The position numbers and the translations under genes were made by a program. 39,598 nucleotides of DNA from a virus: positions 1-39,598 of the IMG/VR virus record IMGVR_UViG_3300031787_000319. One strand, given 5' to 3'. Numbering within the stretch: the first letter of the stretch is position 1; every line of letters starts with the position of its first letter. A model generated the notes under the pieces. It did not search any database and was not told the DNA's origin. It saw only the letters and a list, made by a program, of their open reading frames with translations. This document shows, one piece after another, positions 14,910-23,120 of this stretch.

Positions 14910-16610
14910 TTAAGCGGCCGCACGAATTGCGCGGCTGAGTGTACGGGCCATATGTTGTGGAATGACTGGGTGTACCATATTACCGATCATCCACTTTTGT
15001 TTTGACTGATTTCCGGCAAGAACGTACTGCACTGGCAATCCCATGATCTGCTTGAGTTCATCAACTTTCAGCATCCGCATGGTGATGCGCACAATGCCAT
15101 ACATCGCCATGAATTGTTTGATCTTCACCGTGGCCGGGCTGTCAGTCTCATACACCGCAATGGCTACCTGCCCGGTTTCGGTAGTCACTACGTACAGCGG
15201 TGCTTTATCCTGCCGGGCAACTACCGTGCAGCAGGGCTGATCGACTGAGCCGGGATTGCCTCCCCACGATGGATTGACGATGTATTGATGGCGGCGGCTG
15301 GCAAGTATGGTTGGTGCTGGTTGATCGACACTGGTGCCGTAATTGTTGTAGGTGTGATTAATCAGAAACGCATTCACCAGATTCTTTTTCGGCACGGTAG
15401 CCAGAGAGCCGCAGGGTTCATCGGCGCTGCTATGGTTGTGGTCGCCGCTGCCGAATTGCGAATCAATCCAGTGTGCCTGTACTGAGGCAAGTGCATCTGC
15501 GGCGGCAACAGTCGGAGCCGGGCGATCTGTGGCCGTACAGTTGTGGCCGTTGCCGTGATAGGCCGAAAGAAACACCGCGGCAAGGCGCGGCTGCGCAGTA
15601 ATTACCGGCGCGGGTACATTTACCCCGGCACCGACAGAAACGCCCGTCTGAGGCGAATTGCTAAGGTATTTCACAAGAAATCCGGGTTGCACCAAATACT
15701 GATGGCAAGTAGTGGTAAGGCTACCAGTAACGGTTTCGACAGATGAACATTTACTGGCCGGATGGCCGCTGTTCATCTTCATAACAAATGCCTCATGCGC
15801 AGCTTTGCCACCGGCCACGTACTTCATCAGCCCGGCGTAAATGCGCTCCAGTGTTTTTTCGCTCAGGGCTTTATCACGCTCGAAAATGTCCTTGCCGATG
15901 TCTTCGAGATCAAGCACTTCACGCACAGCTTTCCATTTCCGCAGGGCGTGGCTGAATAGCCCGCCAGATTGCGGATTTTTCGCGTGTGTTGGTTCCGGCC
16001 ACACAATAGGCAGACCGTGTTTTGCGAATATTGCAAAGTACCTGGTTCGTGATGTGTATGCACCAAAGTCGGCTGAATTGAGTAACCTGTGCTCGTAGTC
16101 GAATCCGCAAGCCTTCACATTGTTCACCCAGCGCATGAAGTCGGTGCCTTCGTGTCGGCTGATCGGTTTGCCACTATCATCAAGTGGCCCCCAGCACATA
16201 AACTCTTCCACGTTTTCAATCATTACAAAATCGGGCTGCAGCGATTCAATGTACCTGAACAAGTGATCTGCCAGTGTGCGGCTGTCTGCATCGCGTGGCT
16301 GACCACCTTTTGCCCGGGAAAAATTCGTGCATTCAAGCGATGCCCAAAGCACTATTTTGGCAGCAGTGTACCGACGCTGCATTCGCTCAACATGTCTCAC
16401 CAGTGGACCGAGTTGTAAGGTTCGGATGTCCTCAGTGAAGTGCAGCACAGACTTGTGGTTTGCACTGTGTGAACTGATGGCAAATTCATCATGGTTAACA
16501 CAGGCAATCACCTTCGCAACTCGGTTGCGGCCGATGCGGGCTTTCTCAAAGCCGGTGGTAGTTCCACCGGCACCGCAAAAGAGATCAATTACAAGAAAAT
16601 TAGGGTTCAT
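14910..16610 (-). CDS. DNA cytosine-5 methyltransferase
   Basis: A 566-residue enzyme that methylates cytosine in DNA using SAM. Motif I is DLFCGAGG at 9-16. The motif IV catalytic Cys94 lies in SLECTNFSRAKGG, with an ECT variant instead of PCQ, as often in phage enzymes. Motif VI is ENV at 132-134 and motif VIII is SRTRYFAIF. Motif X is GNMVHPVIPQHMARTL near the end. The long region before motif IX repeats a D-x-P-x-x-T element several times (DRPAPTV, DEPCGSL, DQPAPTI, DQPCCTV), an unusual target-recognition domain. It lies between the ASCH gene and the DGR and probably protects phage DNA from host restriction. I used MNPNFLVIDL as start. Confidence 0.93.
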   Translation of the reverse strand: MNPNFLVIDLFCGAGGTTTGFEKARIGRNRVAKVIACVNHDEFAISSHSANHKSVLHFTEDIRTLQLGPLVRHVERMQRRYTAAKIVLWASLECTNFSRAKGGQPRDADSRTLADHLFRYIESLQPDFVMIENVEEFMCWGPLDDSGKPISRHEGTDFMRWVNNVKACGFDYEHRLLNSADFGAYTSRTRYFAIFAKHGLPIVWPEPTHAKNPQSGGLFSHALRKWKAVREVLDLEDIGKDIFERDKALSEKTLERIYAGLMKYVAGGKAAHEAFVMKMNSGHPASKCSSVETVTGSLTTTCHQYLVQPGFLVKYLSNSPQTGVSVGAGVNVPAPVITAQPRLAAVFLSAYHGNGHNCTATDRPAPTVAAADALASVQAHWIDSQFGSGDHNHSSADEPCGSLATVPKKNLVNAFLINHTYNNYGTSVDQPAPTILASRRHQYIVNPSWGGNPGSVDQPCCTVVARQDKAPLYVVTTETGQVAIAVYETDSPATVKIKQFMAMYGIVRITMRMLKVDELKQIMGLPVQYVLAGNQSKQKWMIGNMVHPVIPQHMARTLSRAIRAAA

Positions 16611-16618
16611 AATCTGTT

Positions 16619-17128
16619 TCAGTTTTTTGATTTCTCCCAACACCCAAAATCAGCACAGGCATCCGGCATGTTACATTTATCACACTCCTGAAATTCAACA
16701 GTATCATCAGCTACAGGCTTAGTAGCAACAGCAACCAACTTCCAACCAATCATCCGACCGGAAAAAGGAAGCCCGTACATTTTTTTAAACCATGCCACCA
16801 TTGCCTGATAGTCTTCAAATCCATCACGCCGGGCGATAAAATCCGCAAGTCGTTCACCGGGCTTTTTACCAGCCAAAACAAGATCACGCAAACCAATTTC
16901 ATAAGACAGTATAAAATCACGTTCATCATTCGCAATAGTGATCTCAGCAGTAAATGTGCACTGCGCATCAGAAAGATGTTTACAGCTGCTGGTGCGCTGA
17001 CCGGTGTATAAAAAAAGCTTATCCCCAACGGCTATTGGCTTACGTTTACCAACGGCACGAATCGTTGTTGTTTTTTGGCCTAAGGCTACAGCCTGGGCAA
17101 ACTGCTTTTGAAAATTAAGTGCAGGCAT
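16619..17128 (-). CDS. ASCH-domain protein with C-terminal Cys cluster
   Basis: A 169-residue protein. The first 90 residues, with LGQKTTTIRAVGKRKPIAVG and DKLFLYTGQRT, match the ASCH (PUA-like) fold, which binds RNA or modified nucleotides; some members are nucleases or N4-acetylcytidine amidohydrolases. The end has CDKCNMPDACADFGCW, a probable zinc site absent from minimal ASCH proteins. It sits 8 bases upstream of the methyltransferase, so a role with nucleic-acid modification is reasonable. Substrate unknown. Confidence 0.8.
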   Translation of the reverse strand: MPALNFQKQFAQAVALGQKTTTIRAVGKRKPIAVGDKLFLYTGQRTSSCKHLSDAQCTFTAEITIANDERDFILSYEIGLRDLVLAGKKPGERLADFIARRDGFEDYQAMVAWFKKMYGLPFSGRMIGWKLVAVATKPVADDTVEFQECDKCNMPDACADFGCWEKSKN

Positions 17129-17139
17129 TTCAGTTTTTT

Positions 17140-20100
17140 TTAAGTGAATAATGGTGTTTGCGCCGGGAGCGTATCCGTATCATCGGGCAGATCGAGTTTA
17201 CTGTACTTATCATTGGCCACAATGAAGTATTCCGTACCGCCGCTTTTGATATCGCCGCCGTGCGCCGAATCTTTGCGGCTCACATTAGGGTTAAAAATGT
17301 GGTAGGAGTATTCACACCACTCGATCAGTTTCTTTTTCAAAAGCCGCGGATCATACAGCTTTCTCAGCTCCGGGTGTGAGCTGTAGAAATCATCATTGAA
17401 CACTTTACGTTCAACTTTTACATTAACATGAATGGGGTTCGCAAAATAAGTATCGGCCCACTCCATAAACACTTCACCAATGCTTTGCCGCAAACGGCGG
17501 CGTTCAATGCGATCATTGGGAGCAGGAATAATTCCAAACTGAAAATAGAGCTGCAAACAAACCGCCGCGAAATTGTAGAACAAATTCCACTGGTCGAACT
17601 CCCATTCATCGAAGAAGGAAATTCCAAACTCCGAGAGCGGTGAATTCATGTTGCCCTTACCATCATCGTAGTACCAATCAGAAAAAGCCAGTTTAATCAT
17701 ACGCGAAGCAAATGAGCCGCCGCGCTCATTGATGGCGTGATTGGTACAGATGTAAAGCTTGGGCGTTTTTTCAGGGGGTAATGAAGTACGGCGAATACCC
17801 TTCACCTCGTATTTTGCGCCACCCGTGATGAATGGAAAAAAGAATTCAAAGTCAAAGTTCACCCGCACATCATCAATCCACAGCACCTTTGTTTTACCCG
17901 GTTCTACCTCTTCAAGCAAAAACCGATCTTCGGTAAGGTCCTTAGCCTTACCGGGAATATATACCGTAGGCAGCAGCTTTTGCAGAGCCTTTCCGAGCAA
18001 TGATTTTCCCGAGCGACCTTCCGAAGATCCTACCTCAGAAATCTTCGCATCCATAGCGATCACGGCTTTGGTCAACCGCGGATCACAGTGGGTATGCAGC
18101 AAGTACCCGAATGCCGTACATTTTTGCAAAAAATGGCGGTCACATTCGTTTTGTTCGTCAAGTGCAAGTGCAGTGCCTTGCACTTCTTTTTCACGATAAA
18201 AATTACTGGCGCGATACAGAAAAAGCAGAAAGTGACATTTATCGGCATCATCACTAAACTCAATACTGAAAGTGCCTTTTCTAAGATCACCCGCCGCTGT
18301 TTTATCTTCGATGTGTGACACTTTTATCATGGTGTCCATCACCTGCGCAGAACGATCACTTACCTGATCACTCCATACAAATCCATCTAGATCACTTATC
18401 GGAGATTCGGTGATACTGTCAGCCGTGATCTTCCAATATTTCTCAGCAAAAAAGAAGTACTGCAGCCCTTTGGCAGCTTCCAAAAATTCCGGCTGCACAA
18501 AATCAAGGTTACGCAACGAATTCTCCGAAAAATAGCGTAGATCGCCGGAGAAAAGCATATTGCTCAACTCTTCATGATCGAGTGTGCGCACAAAGTTTTT
18601 AACGTATCGGCCAATTTCATCGGCTTCAACAGGGCGCACTACCCTGTCCTGTACATGCACAAAGTATTTGCGCTTTTCAAATGATTCGTAATTCGCAAAT
18701 CCCCGATTCCACAAAAAGCGATAACAGCGCAAGTAATTAAAACGCAAACGGGTTTCTTCCTGACCGCGCCGGCCAACCTTTGATTCTTCCCAAAATTTCT
18801 CCGATTCGGAAAGCGGTTGCGCCAACTCCACTACATCTTCACCACTCGGATCATCAATGTACTTCCACAGCTCTTTGCCAAACCGAAACACTTTATGCTG
18901 CTTGAGCGCAGCTTTATTGAAACGCGCAAACGACTGCACATTTTCAAGGTGAAAATGTTTTTGAAAATCAAAGTAGGACCAGCCGGTGATGTTGTGCACA
19001 TTCAGGTATTGTCCTTCACCTGATTTTACATTCATTGTGTGAAAAATATTCTTCACCACCTGATCTTCTTTGCCGGCACAACTCCCGGCAAGCAAATCAT
19101 CAATACCTTTTTCACCAGCGCCATTCTTACGCACATACCCGAAGTAAATGTTCAGCGATATGCCCAGGTTGTTAAATGCAAAAAAATACTGCTGAAAATT
19201 GTACACGGCTTTCATAAAAGAGGCCGGGCGATAAGAAGCCGATTGCACCAGATTTTTACCCAGATCGAGATAATCCGAATCAACAATAAAAACAACGCTC
19301 TTGGTGCCGCGCTTCACAATCAATTGCACCTCATGGGGCAACTGCTTTTCATGGGCCAGATTATGAATGCCCATCATGCCGATGCTGGCCATACCATGCT
19401 TTTGCGCCTTATCTGCTTTCTTTTCGCCCTCATGAAAAAAAAGCGTTTCAAAGGTTTTCCCGGCCTCCCACTGATAAATAAAACTCGTCGGAAACCACAG
19501 CTTTGAACCACTACCAGCGGGCGACTGGTATTTCATGGGGTTGCCATTTTTATCGGGGTGTATGGCCGGAATCTGCCAGCGCATACGGAACATATCGCGG
19601 GTTTTTGCCGATGATTTACTGGTATAGGTTACACGGCGGCGATTTAGATCCACATACACCATGTACATATCATCACCGGCAATCAGTTCAAACCGGTCAT
19701 TGAGCGTACCGGCCATATACCGGTTAATTTCTACCTCTTTATCCGGATCCTCCGTTCTGAGCCGAATTAACTGATCTGCTTCCTCAATACCCGAAGCCGC
19801 CAGCTGCTGGTTACGAAAAGACTGCGGCAAATTTGCAGCAGCCTTAGCAGCTACTGCCGCTGCTGCCTTTCGTTTGGCCGTTCCCGGTACTGCTTTCGCC
19901 ACTGGAGCACCTTCTTCTTCCACCCAATTAATGTGATAGTAGTCGGCAACAATTTTCAAGGAATCAACGTAGTGCTTACCCATAAACACTTGCAAAAAAC
20001 TTACTGCTGTCTTTGCCGACTTTCCGCAGCTAAAGCACTTGGCAATTCTTTTTGCAGGGGTAATGTTGAAGGTTTTTGTACTGCTGCACAGCGGACAATC

Positions 20101-20211
20101 ACCGACCTGACTGGCGCCTGATTTTTTGAGTGTCAAAAAATTGGCAGCAATATCCAACAGCTTAGACTGCTGTTCAATTTCATTAATGATGTATTCCGGT
20201 ATTCTTCCCAT
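17140..20211 (-). CDS. Replicative primase-helicase
   Basis: A 1023-residue fusion for phage DNA replication. A CHC2-type zinc ribbon has Cys39/42 (CPLC) and Cys59/62 (CFSC). A Toprim-like part follows, with FFHEGEKKADK and VVFIVDSDY at about 275-340. The middle has long alpha/beta linkers. An SF3/D5-like helicase has Walker A EGRSGKS at about 730, Walker B LWIDDV at about 780, and the sensor ICTNHAIN. The start Met (MGRIPEYI) was chosen because the open frame extends 27 codons upstream across a tRNA-like element, which gives the false peptide RVRLPPRAHH. The last 100 residues are basic. Confidence 0.92.
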   Translation of the reverse strand: MGRIPEYIINEIEQQSKLLDIAANFLTLKKSGASQVGDCPLCSSTKTFNITPAKRIAKCFSCGKSAKTAVSFLQVFMGKHYVDSLKIVADYYHINWVEEEGAPVAKAVPGTAKRKAAAAVAAKAAANLPQSFRNQQLAASGIEEADQLIRLRTEDPDKEVEINRYMAGTLNDRFELIAGDDMYMVYVDLNRRRVTYTSKSSAKTRDMFRMRWQIPAIHPDKNGNPMKYQSPAGSGSKLWFPTSFIYQWEAGKTFETLFFHEGEKKADKAQKHGMASIGMMGIHNLAHEKQLPHEVQLIVKRGTKSVVFIVDSDYLDLGKNLVQSASYRPASFMKAVYNFQQYFFAFNNLGISLNIYFGYVRKNGAGEKGIDDLLAGSCAGKEDQVVKNIFHTMNVKSGEGQYLNVHNITGWSYFDFQKHFHLENVQSFARFNKAALKQHKVFRFGKELWKYIDDPSGEDVVELAQPLSESEKFWEESKVGRRGQEETRLRFNYLRCYRFLWNRGFANYESFEKRKYFVHVQDRVVRPVEADEIGRYVKNFVRTLDHEELSNMLFSGDLRYFSENSLRNLDFVQPEFLEAAKGLQYFFFAEKYWKITADSITESPISDLDGFVWSDQVSDRSAQVMDTMIKVSHIEDKTAAGDLRKGTFSIEFSDDADKCHFLLFLYRASNFYREKEVQGTALALDEQNECDRHFLQKCTAFGYLLHTHCDPRLTKAVIAMDAKISEVGSSEGRSGKSLLGKALQKLLPTVYIPGKAKDLTEDRFLLEEVEPGKTKVLWIDDVRVNFDFEFFFPFITGGAKYEVKGIRRTSLPPEKTPKLYICTNHAINERGGSFASRMIKLAFSDWYYDDGKGNMNSPLSEFGISFFDEWEFDQWNLFYNFAAVCLQLYFQFGIIPAPNDRIERRRLRQSIGEVFMEWADTYFANPIHVNVKVERKVFNDDFYSSHPELRKLYDPRLLKKKLIEWCEYSYHIFNPNVSRKDSAHGGDIKSGGTEYFIVANDKYSKLDLPDDTDTLPAQTPLFT

Positions 20212-20215
20212 AAAA

Positions 20216-20547
20216 TTTTGAACCGATGTAGTTAAGTGGTGTGCCCGGGGCGGGAGTCGAACCCGTAAAGAACCAGTGCAAGAACATCTCACCTTTCTGC
20301 GTATATCCCCCGGGCGTGTGCCCGATCTCGCTCGGGCGGGCGGTCATTGCCGGCTTAGTGCCAATGAAAACACTCTATCGGGTGTTAACCGGTGAAAAAC
20401 ACTGAGCAGCCGACCTTCCTAAAGGCACCCTGACGCGGGGAACCTCACTTTATCACCGGAATTTCTTGGTAAGGAGTGGGGAGAGCCAACCCCTTAGCTC
20501 TCCCTTTACTCCCAGCAATGCCCAAAAGCCATGGAAAAAGGCATTGC
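20216..20547 (-). other. Highly structured non-coding leader before the primase gene
   Basis: A 332-base gap without a gene but dense in inverted repeats. In minus-strand order these are a 9-bp stem (AGCAATGCC/GGCATTGCT, 20514-20548) right at the upstream stop and a compound stem (GGGAGAGC/GCTCTCCC at 20479-20504, extended by GGAGT/ACTCC). Next come CCGGTGA/TCACCGG enclosing about 50 bases, TCATTG/CAATGA, GCCCGA/TCGGGC (20320-20337), and finally the tRNA-like element. The phrase AGTGTTTT recurs. It could be an RNA regulator, a processed small RNA, or a structured 5' UTR controlling primase. No riboswitch class is recognised. Confidence 0.55.
20242..20315 (-). tRNA. tRNA-like element without canonical anticodon arm
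   Basis: A 74-base segment with a perfect 7-bp acceptor stem (GCCCGGG/CCCGGGC), discriminator A, and a T arm CGGG-TTCGACT-CCCG with the invariant TTCGA loop. The D region has CAGAAAGGTGAG but only a weak stem. No 5-bp anticodon stem with a 7-base loop forms; the best try has a mismatch and a pyrimidine at position 37. CCA is not encoded. It may be a degenerate tRNA, a tRNA mimic at the end of a longer RNA, or loosely a tmRNA-like 3' domain. I would not assign an amino acid. Confidence 0.4.
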
Positions 20548-20835
20548 TTAATCACCCGGGGAACCACTTCCGGATGTATCGCCCGATGAATCGGGCAATG
20601 TTGTGCCCGGCACAAGGCCGGGACTTATAATGGCAAGAAGCACATCCAGCGGCAAGGTGTACATCAACGTAAATTCTGCACGTTCACCAATCCCGCCGGT
20701 ACGAATAGTTTTTCCCACACGGCTACCCTTAGGCAAAGCCTCGGGTAAGTGTAGTTTAATGCGTTCGCAAACATCGTTGAGCGGCTGATGTTCGCTGCAT
20801 TTGAAAGTGATTCGTACCAGATTTTTCTTAGCCAT
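20548..20835 (-). CDS. Hypothetical early protein
   Basis: A 95-residue protein with an alpha/beta N-terminal part (NLVRITFKCSEHQPLNDVCERI) and a low-complexity end rich in Ser, Gly, Asp and Pro (DSSGDTSGSGSPGD). It is the last small gene before the structured leader of the primase gene. Its stop codon lies in the first hairpin there. I do not recognise the family. Confidence 0.6.
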   Translation of the reverse strand: MAKKNLVRITFKCSEHQPLNDVCERIKLHLPEALPKGSRVGKTIRTGGIGERAEFTLMYTLPLDVLLAIISPGLVPGTTLPDSSGDTSGSGSPGD

Positions 20836-20838
20836 TGA

Positions 20839-21054
20839 TCAGAGAGGTTTGGGAGTTACGATGTAGCGACCGGCAAACATGGAGCGCACATGCTGCGCGC
20901 TTTGATCGCTAGTAAATACGGTTGCATTCAACACATTGTCTGTGTTGGCAGAATTGCGCCGATCTGAGTAAATCAAATAGCGCGGTTTATTGTCGGCAAA
21001 TTGCACTGTACTTTGAAGTACAAGCTGCACAGGTTTAGCGGAAGAGTTCATCAA
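20839..21054 (-). CDS. Hypothetical small early protein
   Basis: A 71-residue protein 3 bases upstream of the 95-residue gene, so both are co-translated. It is polar, has no membrane segment, and contains NKPRYLIYSDRRN and SMFAGRYIV, which could be strands of a small beta fold. A second Met follows the first directly, so the exact start is uncertain. No family recognised. Confidence 0.55.
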   Translation of the reverse strand: MMNSSAKPVQLVLQSTVQFADNKPRYLIYSDRRNSANTDNVLNATVFTSDQSAQHVRSMFAGRYIVTPKPL

Positions 21055-21101
21055 ATCGAGTTTTTATTTCGTAAAGCCACCAGCGCCAGCCGGCCCATTC
21101 G

Positions 21102-21425
21102 TCAGCGGCTATTTTTCTGATGGATTTCACGAGCAGTTTGAATGATGGCATTGATTTCAAGAAGTGAAGATTGAAACGTTTTGTTATTCACATGCGGCAA
21201 GATCAGCCGCAGTTCCGGTTCCACCTGAAGCACAAGCGAAGCAATCGAGTTCAGCGGTATATTTTCACAGGCACGCGCATCAGCTACAAGCTTAAACACA
21301 TCTTTCAACTTCGCCAATGCAGTCAGCTTACCGCTGTGCATCACATCCTGCCTAGAGTTAATGATGATGCGCTTGTGCGCCACATACTTTAACAGTCGCT
21401 GAACAAATTGCTTTTTATCGCTCAT
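21102..21425 (-). CDS. Hypothetical helical early protein
   Basis: A 107-residue, strongly helical and basic protein (KKQFVQRLLKYVAHKRIIINSRQ at the start). No DNA-binding motif is clear. It lies in the string of small genes between the Cro-like regulator and the primase, where phages keep host-takeover or replication helper genes. Function unknown. Confidence 0.6.
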   Translation of the reverse strand: MSDKKQFVQRLLKYVAHKRIIINSRQDVMHSGKLTALAKLKDVFKLVADARACENIPLNSIASLVLQVEPELRLILPHVNNKTFQSSLLEINAIIQTAREIHQKNSR

Positions 21426-21436
21426 AGCTTCAGGTG

Positions 21437-21796
21437 TTACATGTGAATGATTTTCGGATCAGCAGAAAACTTCATGATCGGAATCACCTCATAGCCCAGG
21501 TACCGGGCAATGGTGATAAAACTTTTTGCCACCGGTGAACTTTCCCAGTTAGTCATAGTCAGTACAGTTGTTCCCTGCTGGCACAACTGCGACACCCATG
21601 CACGAAGAAAAAGTTCATCGAGCTTATCCTGCGAAACGCTATTGATGTTCACCTCTGAAAAAACTTCCAGCGTCACATCAAACGGCGTAAACACACCACA
21701 CACAGCATCAGATTTCACCACTTGAATTGCGCTGTTATAATCACCTGCAGCACCATCGTACTGCCATGCACCGGCAATGAAATAAGTCTGGTTCAT
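21437..21796 (-). CDS. Putative nucleoside 2-deoxyribosyltransferase-like (DUF4406-like) protein
   Basis: A 119-residue protein. It starts MNQTYFIAGAW, as in YiAGP-type starts of this fold, and later has TVLTMTNWESSPVAKSFITI followed by ARYLGYEVIPI. This matches the W-S-S-x-G-A...E...A..LG pattern of DUF4406/deoxyribosyltransferase-like proteins, although the usual catalytic Glu position reads Ser/Phe here. The start was chosen for its ATGA overlap with the upstream stop, because the open frame continues 33 codons further without support. It may act on nucleotides or be a catalytically dead relative. Confidence 0.5.
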   Translation of the reverse strand: MNQTYFIAGAWQYDGAAGDYNSAIQVVKSDAVCGVFTPFDVTLEVFSEVNINSVSQDKLDELFLRAWVSQLCQQGTTVLTMTNWESSPVAKSFITIARYLGYEVIPIMKFSADPKIIHM

Positions 21797-22026
21797 TCTT
21801 CTACAGATTTTAAGTTTCGTTTGGCAGTAGCCAAAAGCTGCTGCGTGTAGGATTGTGATTTGATATTGGCAAGGGAAGCTTCTTCCCGCTGCCAAGTGAG
21901 CACACCACGCTGCTCAGAAGCAGGTAAATCAGCAATGGACAGCTTCACTTCAGCAAAAGCCGCATGCAGCTTTTGCTGAAGCTCCACAATCACCGCTACC
22001 TGTGAGAGTATCACATCTCGATGCAT
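21793..22026 (-). CDS. Hypothetical small coiled-coil protein
   Basis: A 77-residue protein, almost entirely helical, with a coiled-coil-like first half (VAVIVELQQKLHAAFAEVKL). Its ATG overlaps the stop of variable gene 3 and its stop overlaps the start of the next gene, so three genes are translationally coupled. It could be a partner of variable protein 3. That is inferred from coupling alone. Confidence 0.6.
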   Translation of the reverse strand: MHRDVILSQVAVIVELQQKLHAAFAEVKLSIADLPASEQRGVLTWQREEASLANIKSQSYTQQLLATAKRNLKSVEE

Positions 22027-22460
22027 CAGGCAGTAGTATTGGGTGCTATAACCATTGTATCAATAAGCACTTGACGGAAGTACTTAATCATGTGAATCAC
22101 CAATTTTTCATCGCGAAGCAAAAGGCGGGCACCGACGGCCGTGTGCGTGAGCGAGTAGTAGTAAGACGTGCGCTGAAACCCGAAACCACCCGCGGCAGCA
22201 GCATCAGCACCCGGCCAAACCCACGGGTAGTATTTATATTCAGAATCATTATCAAAATCCGGCACCCAGCGCGGTTCATCTTCATGGCCCACTTTATTAA
22301 GTGCCTGACAAATAATAGCGCGCACGGGCATGCCCAATGTAAACGCCTGCAATTCCTCCGGCATCCGAGACACATCAGGCAGCGTACTGAGGTCAAAGCC
22401 TATAAATTCAGCGCAAGCTTCCAGAGTCGTTAAATCAGAGAGTTTCTTTTTCTTTTTCAT
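22026..22460 (-). CDS. DGR variable protein 3 (remote target)
   Basis: A 144-residue target protein about 8 kb upstream of the TR. Its order matches variable protein 1: KLSDLTTLEACAEFIGFDLS, LPDVSRMPEELQAFTLG, RAIICQALNK, then YKYYPWVWPGADAAAAGGFGFQ, the variable segment and VGARLLLRDEKLVIHMIKYF. Proteins 1 and 3 are therefore recent paralogues. It begins with a basic MKKKKK stretch and has no signal peptide. It lies directly behind the Cro-like switch, separating it from the RT cassette. Confidence 0.88.
   Translation of the reverse strand: MKKKKKLSDLTTLEACAEFIGFDLSTLPDVSRMPEELQAFTLGMPVRAIICQALNKVGHEDEPRWVPDFDNDSEYKYYPWVWPGADAAAAGGFGFQRTSYYYSLTHTAVGARLLLRDEKLVIHMIKYFRQVLIDTMVIAPNTTA
22127..22201 (-). 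repeat. Variable repeat VR3
   Basis: A 75-bp DGR repeat inside variable gene 3, with 9 core substitutions from the TR, all at template adenines, and the extra 6-bp unit. The flank GCAAAAGGCGGGC is shared with VR1, showing gene duplication beyond the repeat itself. Confidence 0.92.
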
Positions 22461-22519
22461 GTTTTTGGTTTTTAAGAGTTGAGAGTTAAGAGTTAATGAA
22501 TTTAAAAAGCAGTTGTTTT

Positions 22520-22771
22520 TTAAATTTTCACACCAGCTGAAGGCTGCTCTACAAACACATTTGTCGTATTGATCACACCTGCACTATCCGTTTCATTACC
22601 CGTGCGGATAAAAACATGATCACGCAGCAGTGCTTCATAATCATATGAAGACATTATAATCTTGCAACACCTGCCATCTATGTAAATGTTGCAGTCAGTG
22701 AATGCTGAATTTTGTTTGTTAGGCCCGATAACATCAATTTGAAGCTGACGGCCGTTAGTTGAATTCGCCAT
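22520..22771 (-). CDS. Hypothetical small early protein
   Basis: An 83-residue protein with a beta-rich first half (RQLQIDVIGPN, CNIYIDGRCCKIIMSS) and a polar end. It is the second gene of the early operon, after the Cro-like regulator. No signal peptide and no recognised family. Confidence 0.55.
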   Translation of the reverse strand: MANSTNGRQLQIDVIGPNKQNSAFTDCNIYIDGRCCKIIMSSYDYEALLRDHVFIRTGNETDSAGVINTTNVFVEQPSAGVKI

Positions 22772-22794
22772 GTTCTTTTATGATTAGCTTGGTT

Positions 22795-23037
22795 TTATTG
22801 GTTAGAAAATACCTGCTCCACCGTTTGTTCAGGCAAATGGGGAGCCTTGGTTTTGTTGTAAGCTTTAATGATTACCGCCTGCTCCAATTTGCTCGGCCGG
22901 GTTTCACCATTCACCCAGCGGTAGAAGGTTTGCTTGGTAACACCTGTCTTTTTTAAAACAGAGTCGCGAAATGTTAATCTGTAGCAATCTTCTACCTCTT
23001 GGTAGTACAGCTTATGCAGCATATTTGCGAGATTCAT
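22795..23037 (-). CDS. Cro-like regulator (HTH)
   Basis: An 80-residue protein with a helix-turn-helix TGVTKQTFYRWVNGETRPS at about 32-50, similar to Cro/YdaS-type regulators. It is the first gene of the leftward early operon and divergent from the repressor gene, with about 100 bases of operator DNA between them. It would bind those operators to commit to lytic growth. The HTH is clear; the Cro role is inferred from arrangement. Confidence 0.75.
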   Translation of the reverse strand: MNLANMLHKLYYQEVEDCYRLTFRDSVLKKTGVTKQTFYRWVNGETRPSKLEQAVIIKAYNKTKAPHLPEQTVEQVFSNQ

Positions 23038-23044
23038 TTTTTAG

Positions 23045-23063
23045 TTGCAGTTTGTTACTGCAA
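23045..23063. promoter_or_regulatory. Operator 1 of the lysis-lysogeny switch
   Basis: TTGCAGT-N5-ACTGCAA, a perfect 7-bp inverted repeat of 19 bp overall, lies 8 bases before the Cro-like start. It would cover the transcription start of the early operon. A -7-like box TAGTATTG (minus strand, 23061-23068) touches it. Confidence 0.55.
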
Positions 23064-23085
23064 TACTATAAATAATACATAGCCG

Positions 23086-23104
23086 ACTCTATAAAATATA
23101 GAGT
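23086..23104. promoter_or_regulatory. Operator 2 of the lysis-lysogeny switch
   Basis: ACTCTAT-N5-ATAGAGT has the same 7-5-7 geometry as operator 1 but different half-sites, suggesting that two regulators share the intergenic region. It overlaps the -33 region of the repressor promoter. Confidence 0.55.
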
Positions 23105-23120
23105 TACTTTTCAACAGATG

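Noticed and set aside
15615-15650. CCGGCACCGAC in the methyltransferase gene as a fourth variable repeat
   Set aside because: Similarity stops after about 10 bases, and the gene lacks the GFGFQ lead-in and the rest of the repeat.
20242-20315. Assigning a tRNA-Asn (anticodon GTT)
   Set aside because: The only loop that gives this anticodon needs a mismatched stem, a pyrimidine at position 37 and an absent D stem.
21797-21895. N-terminal extension of the deoxyribosyltransferase-like gene
   Set aside because: The 33 extra codons lie inside the upstream gene, and the ATGA overlap gives a better start.
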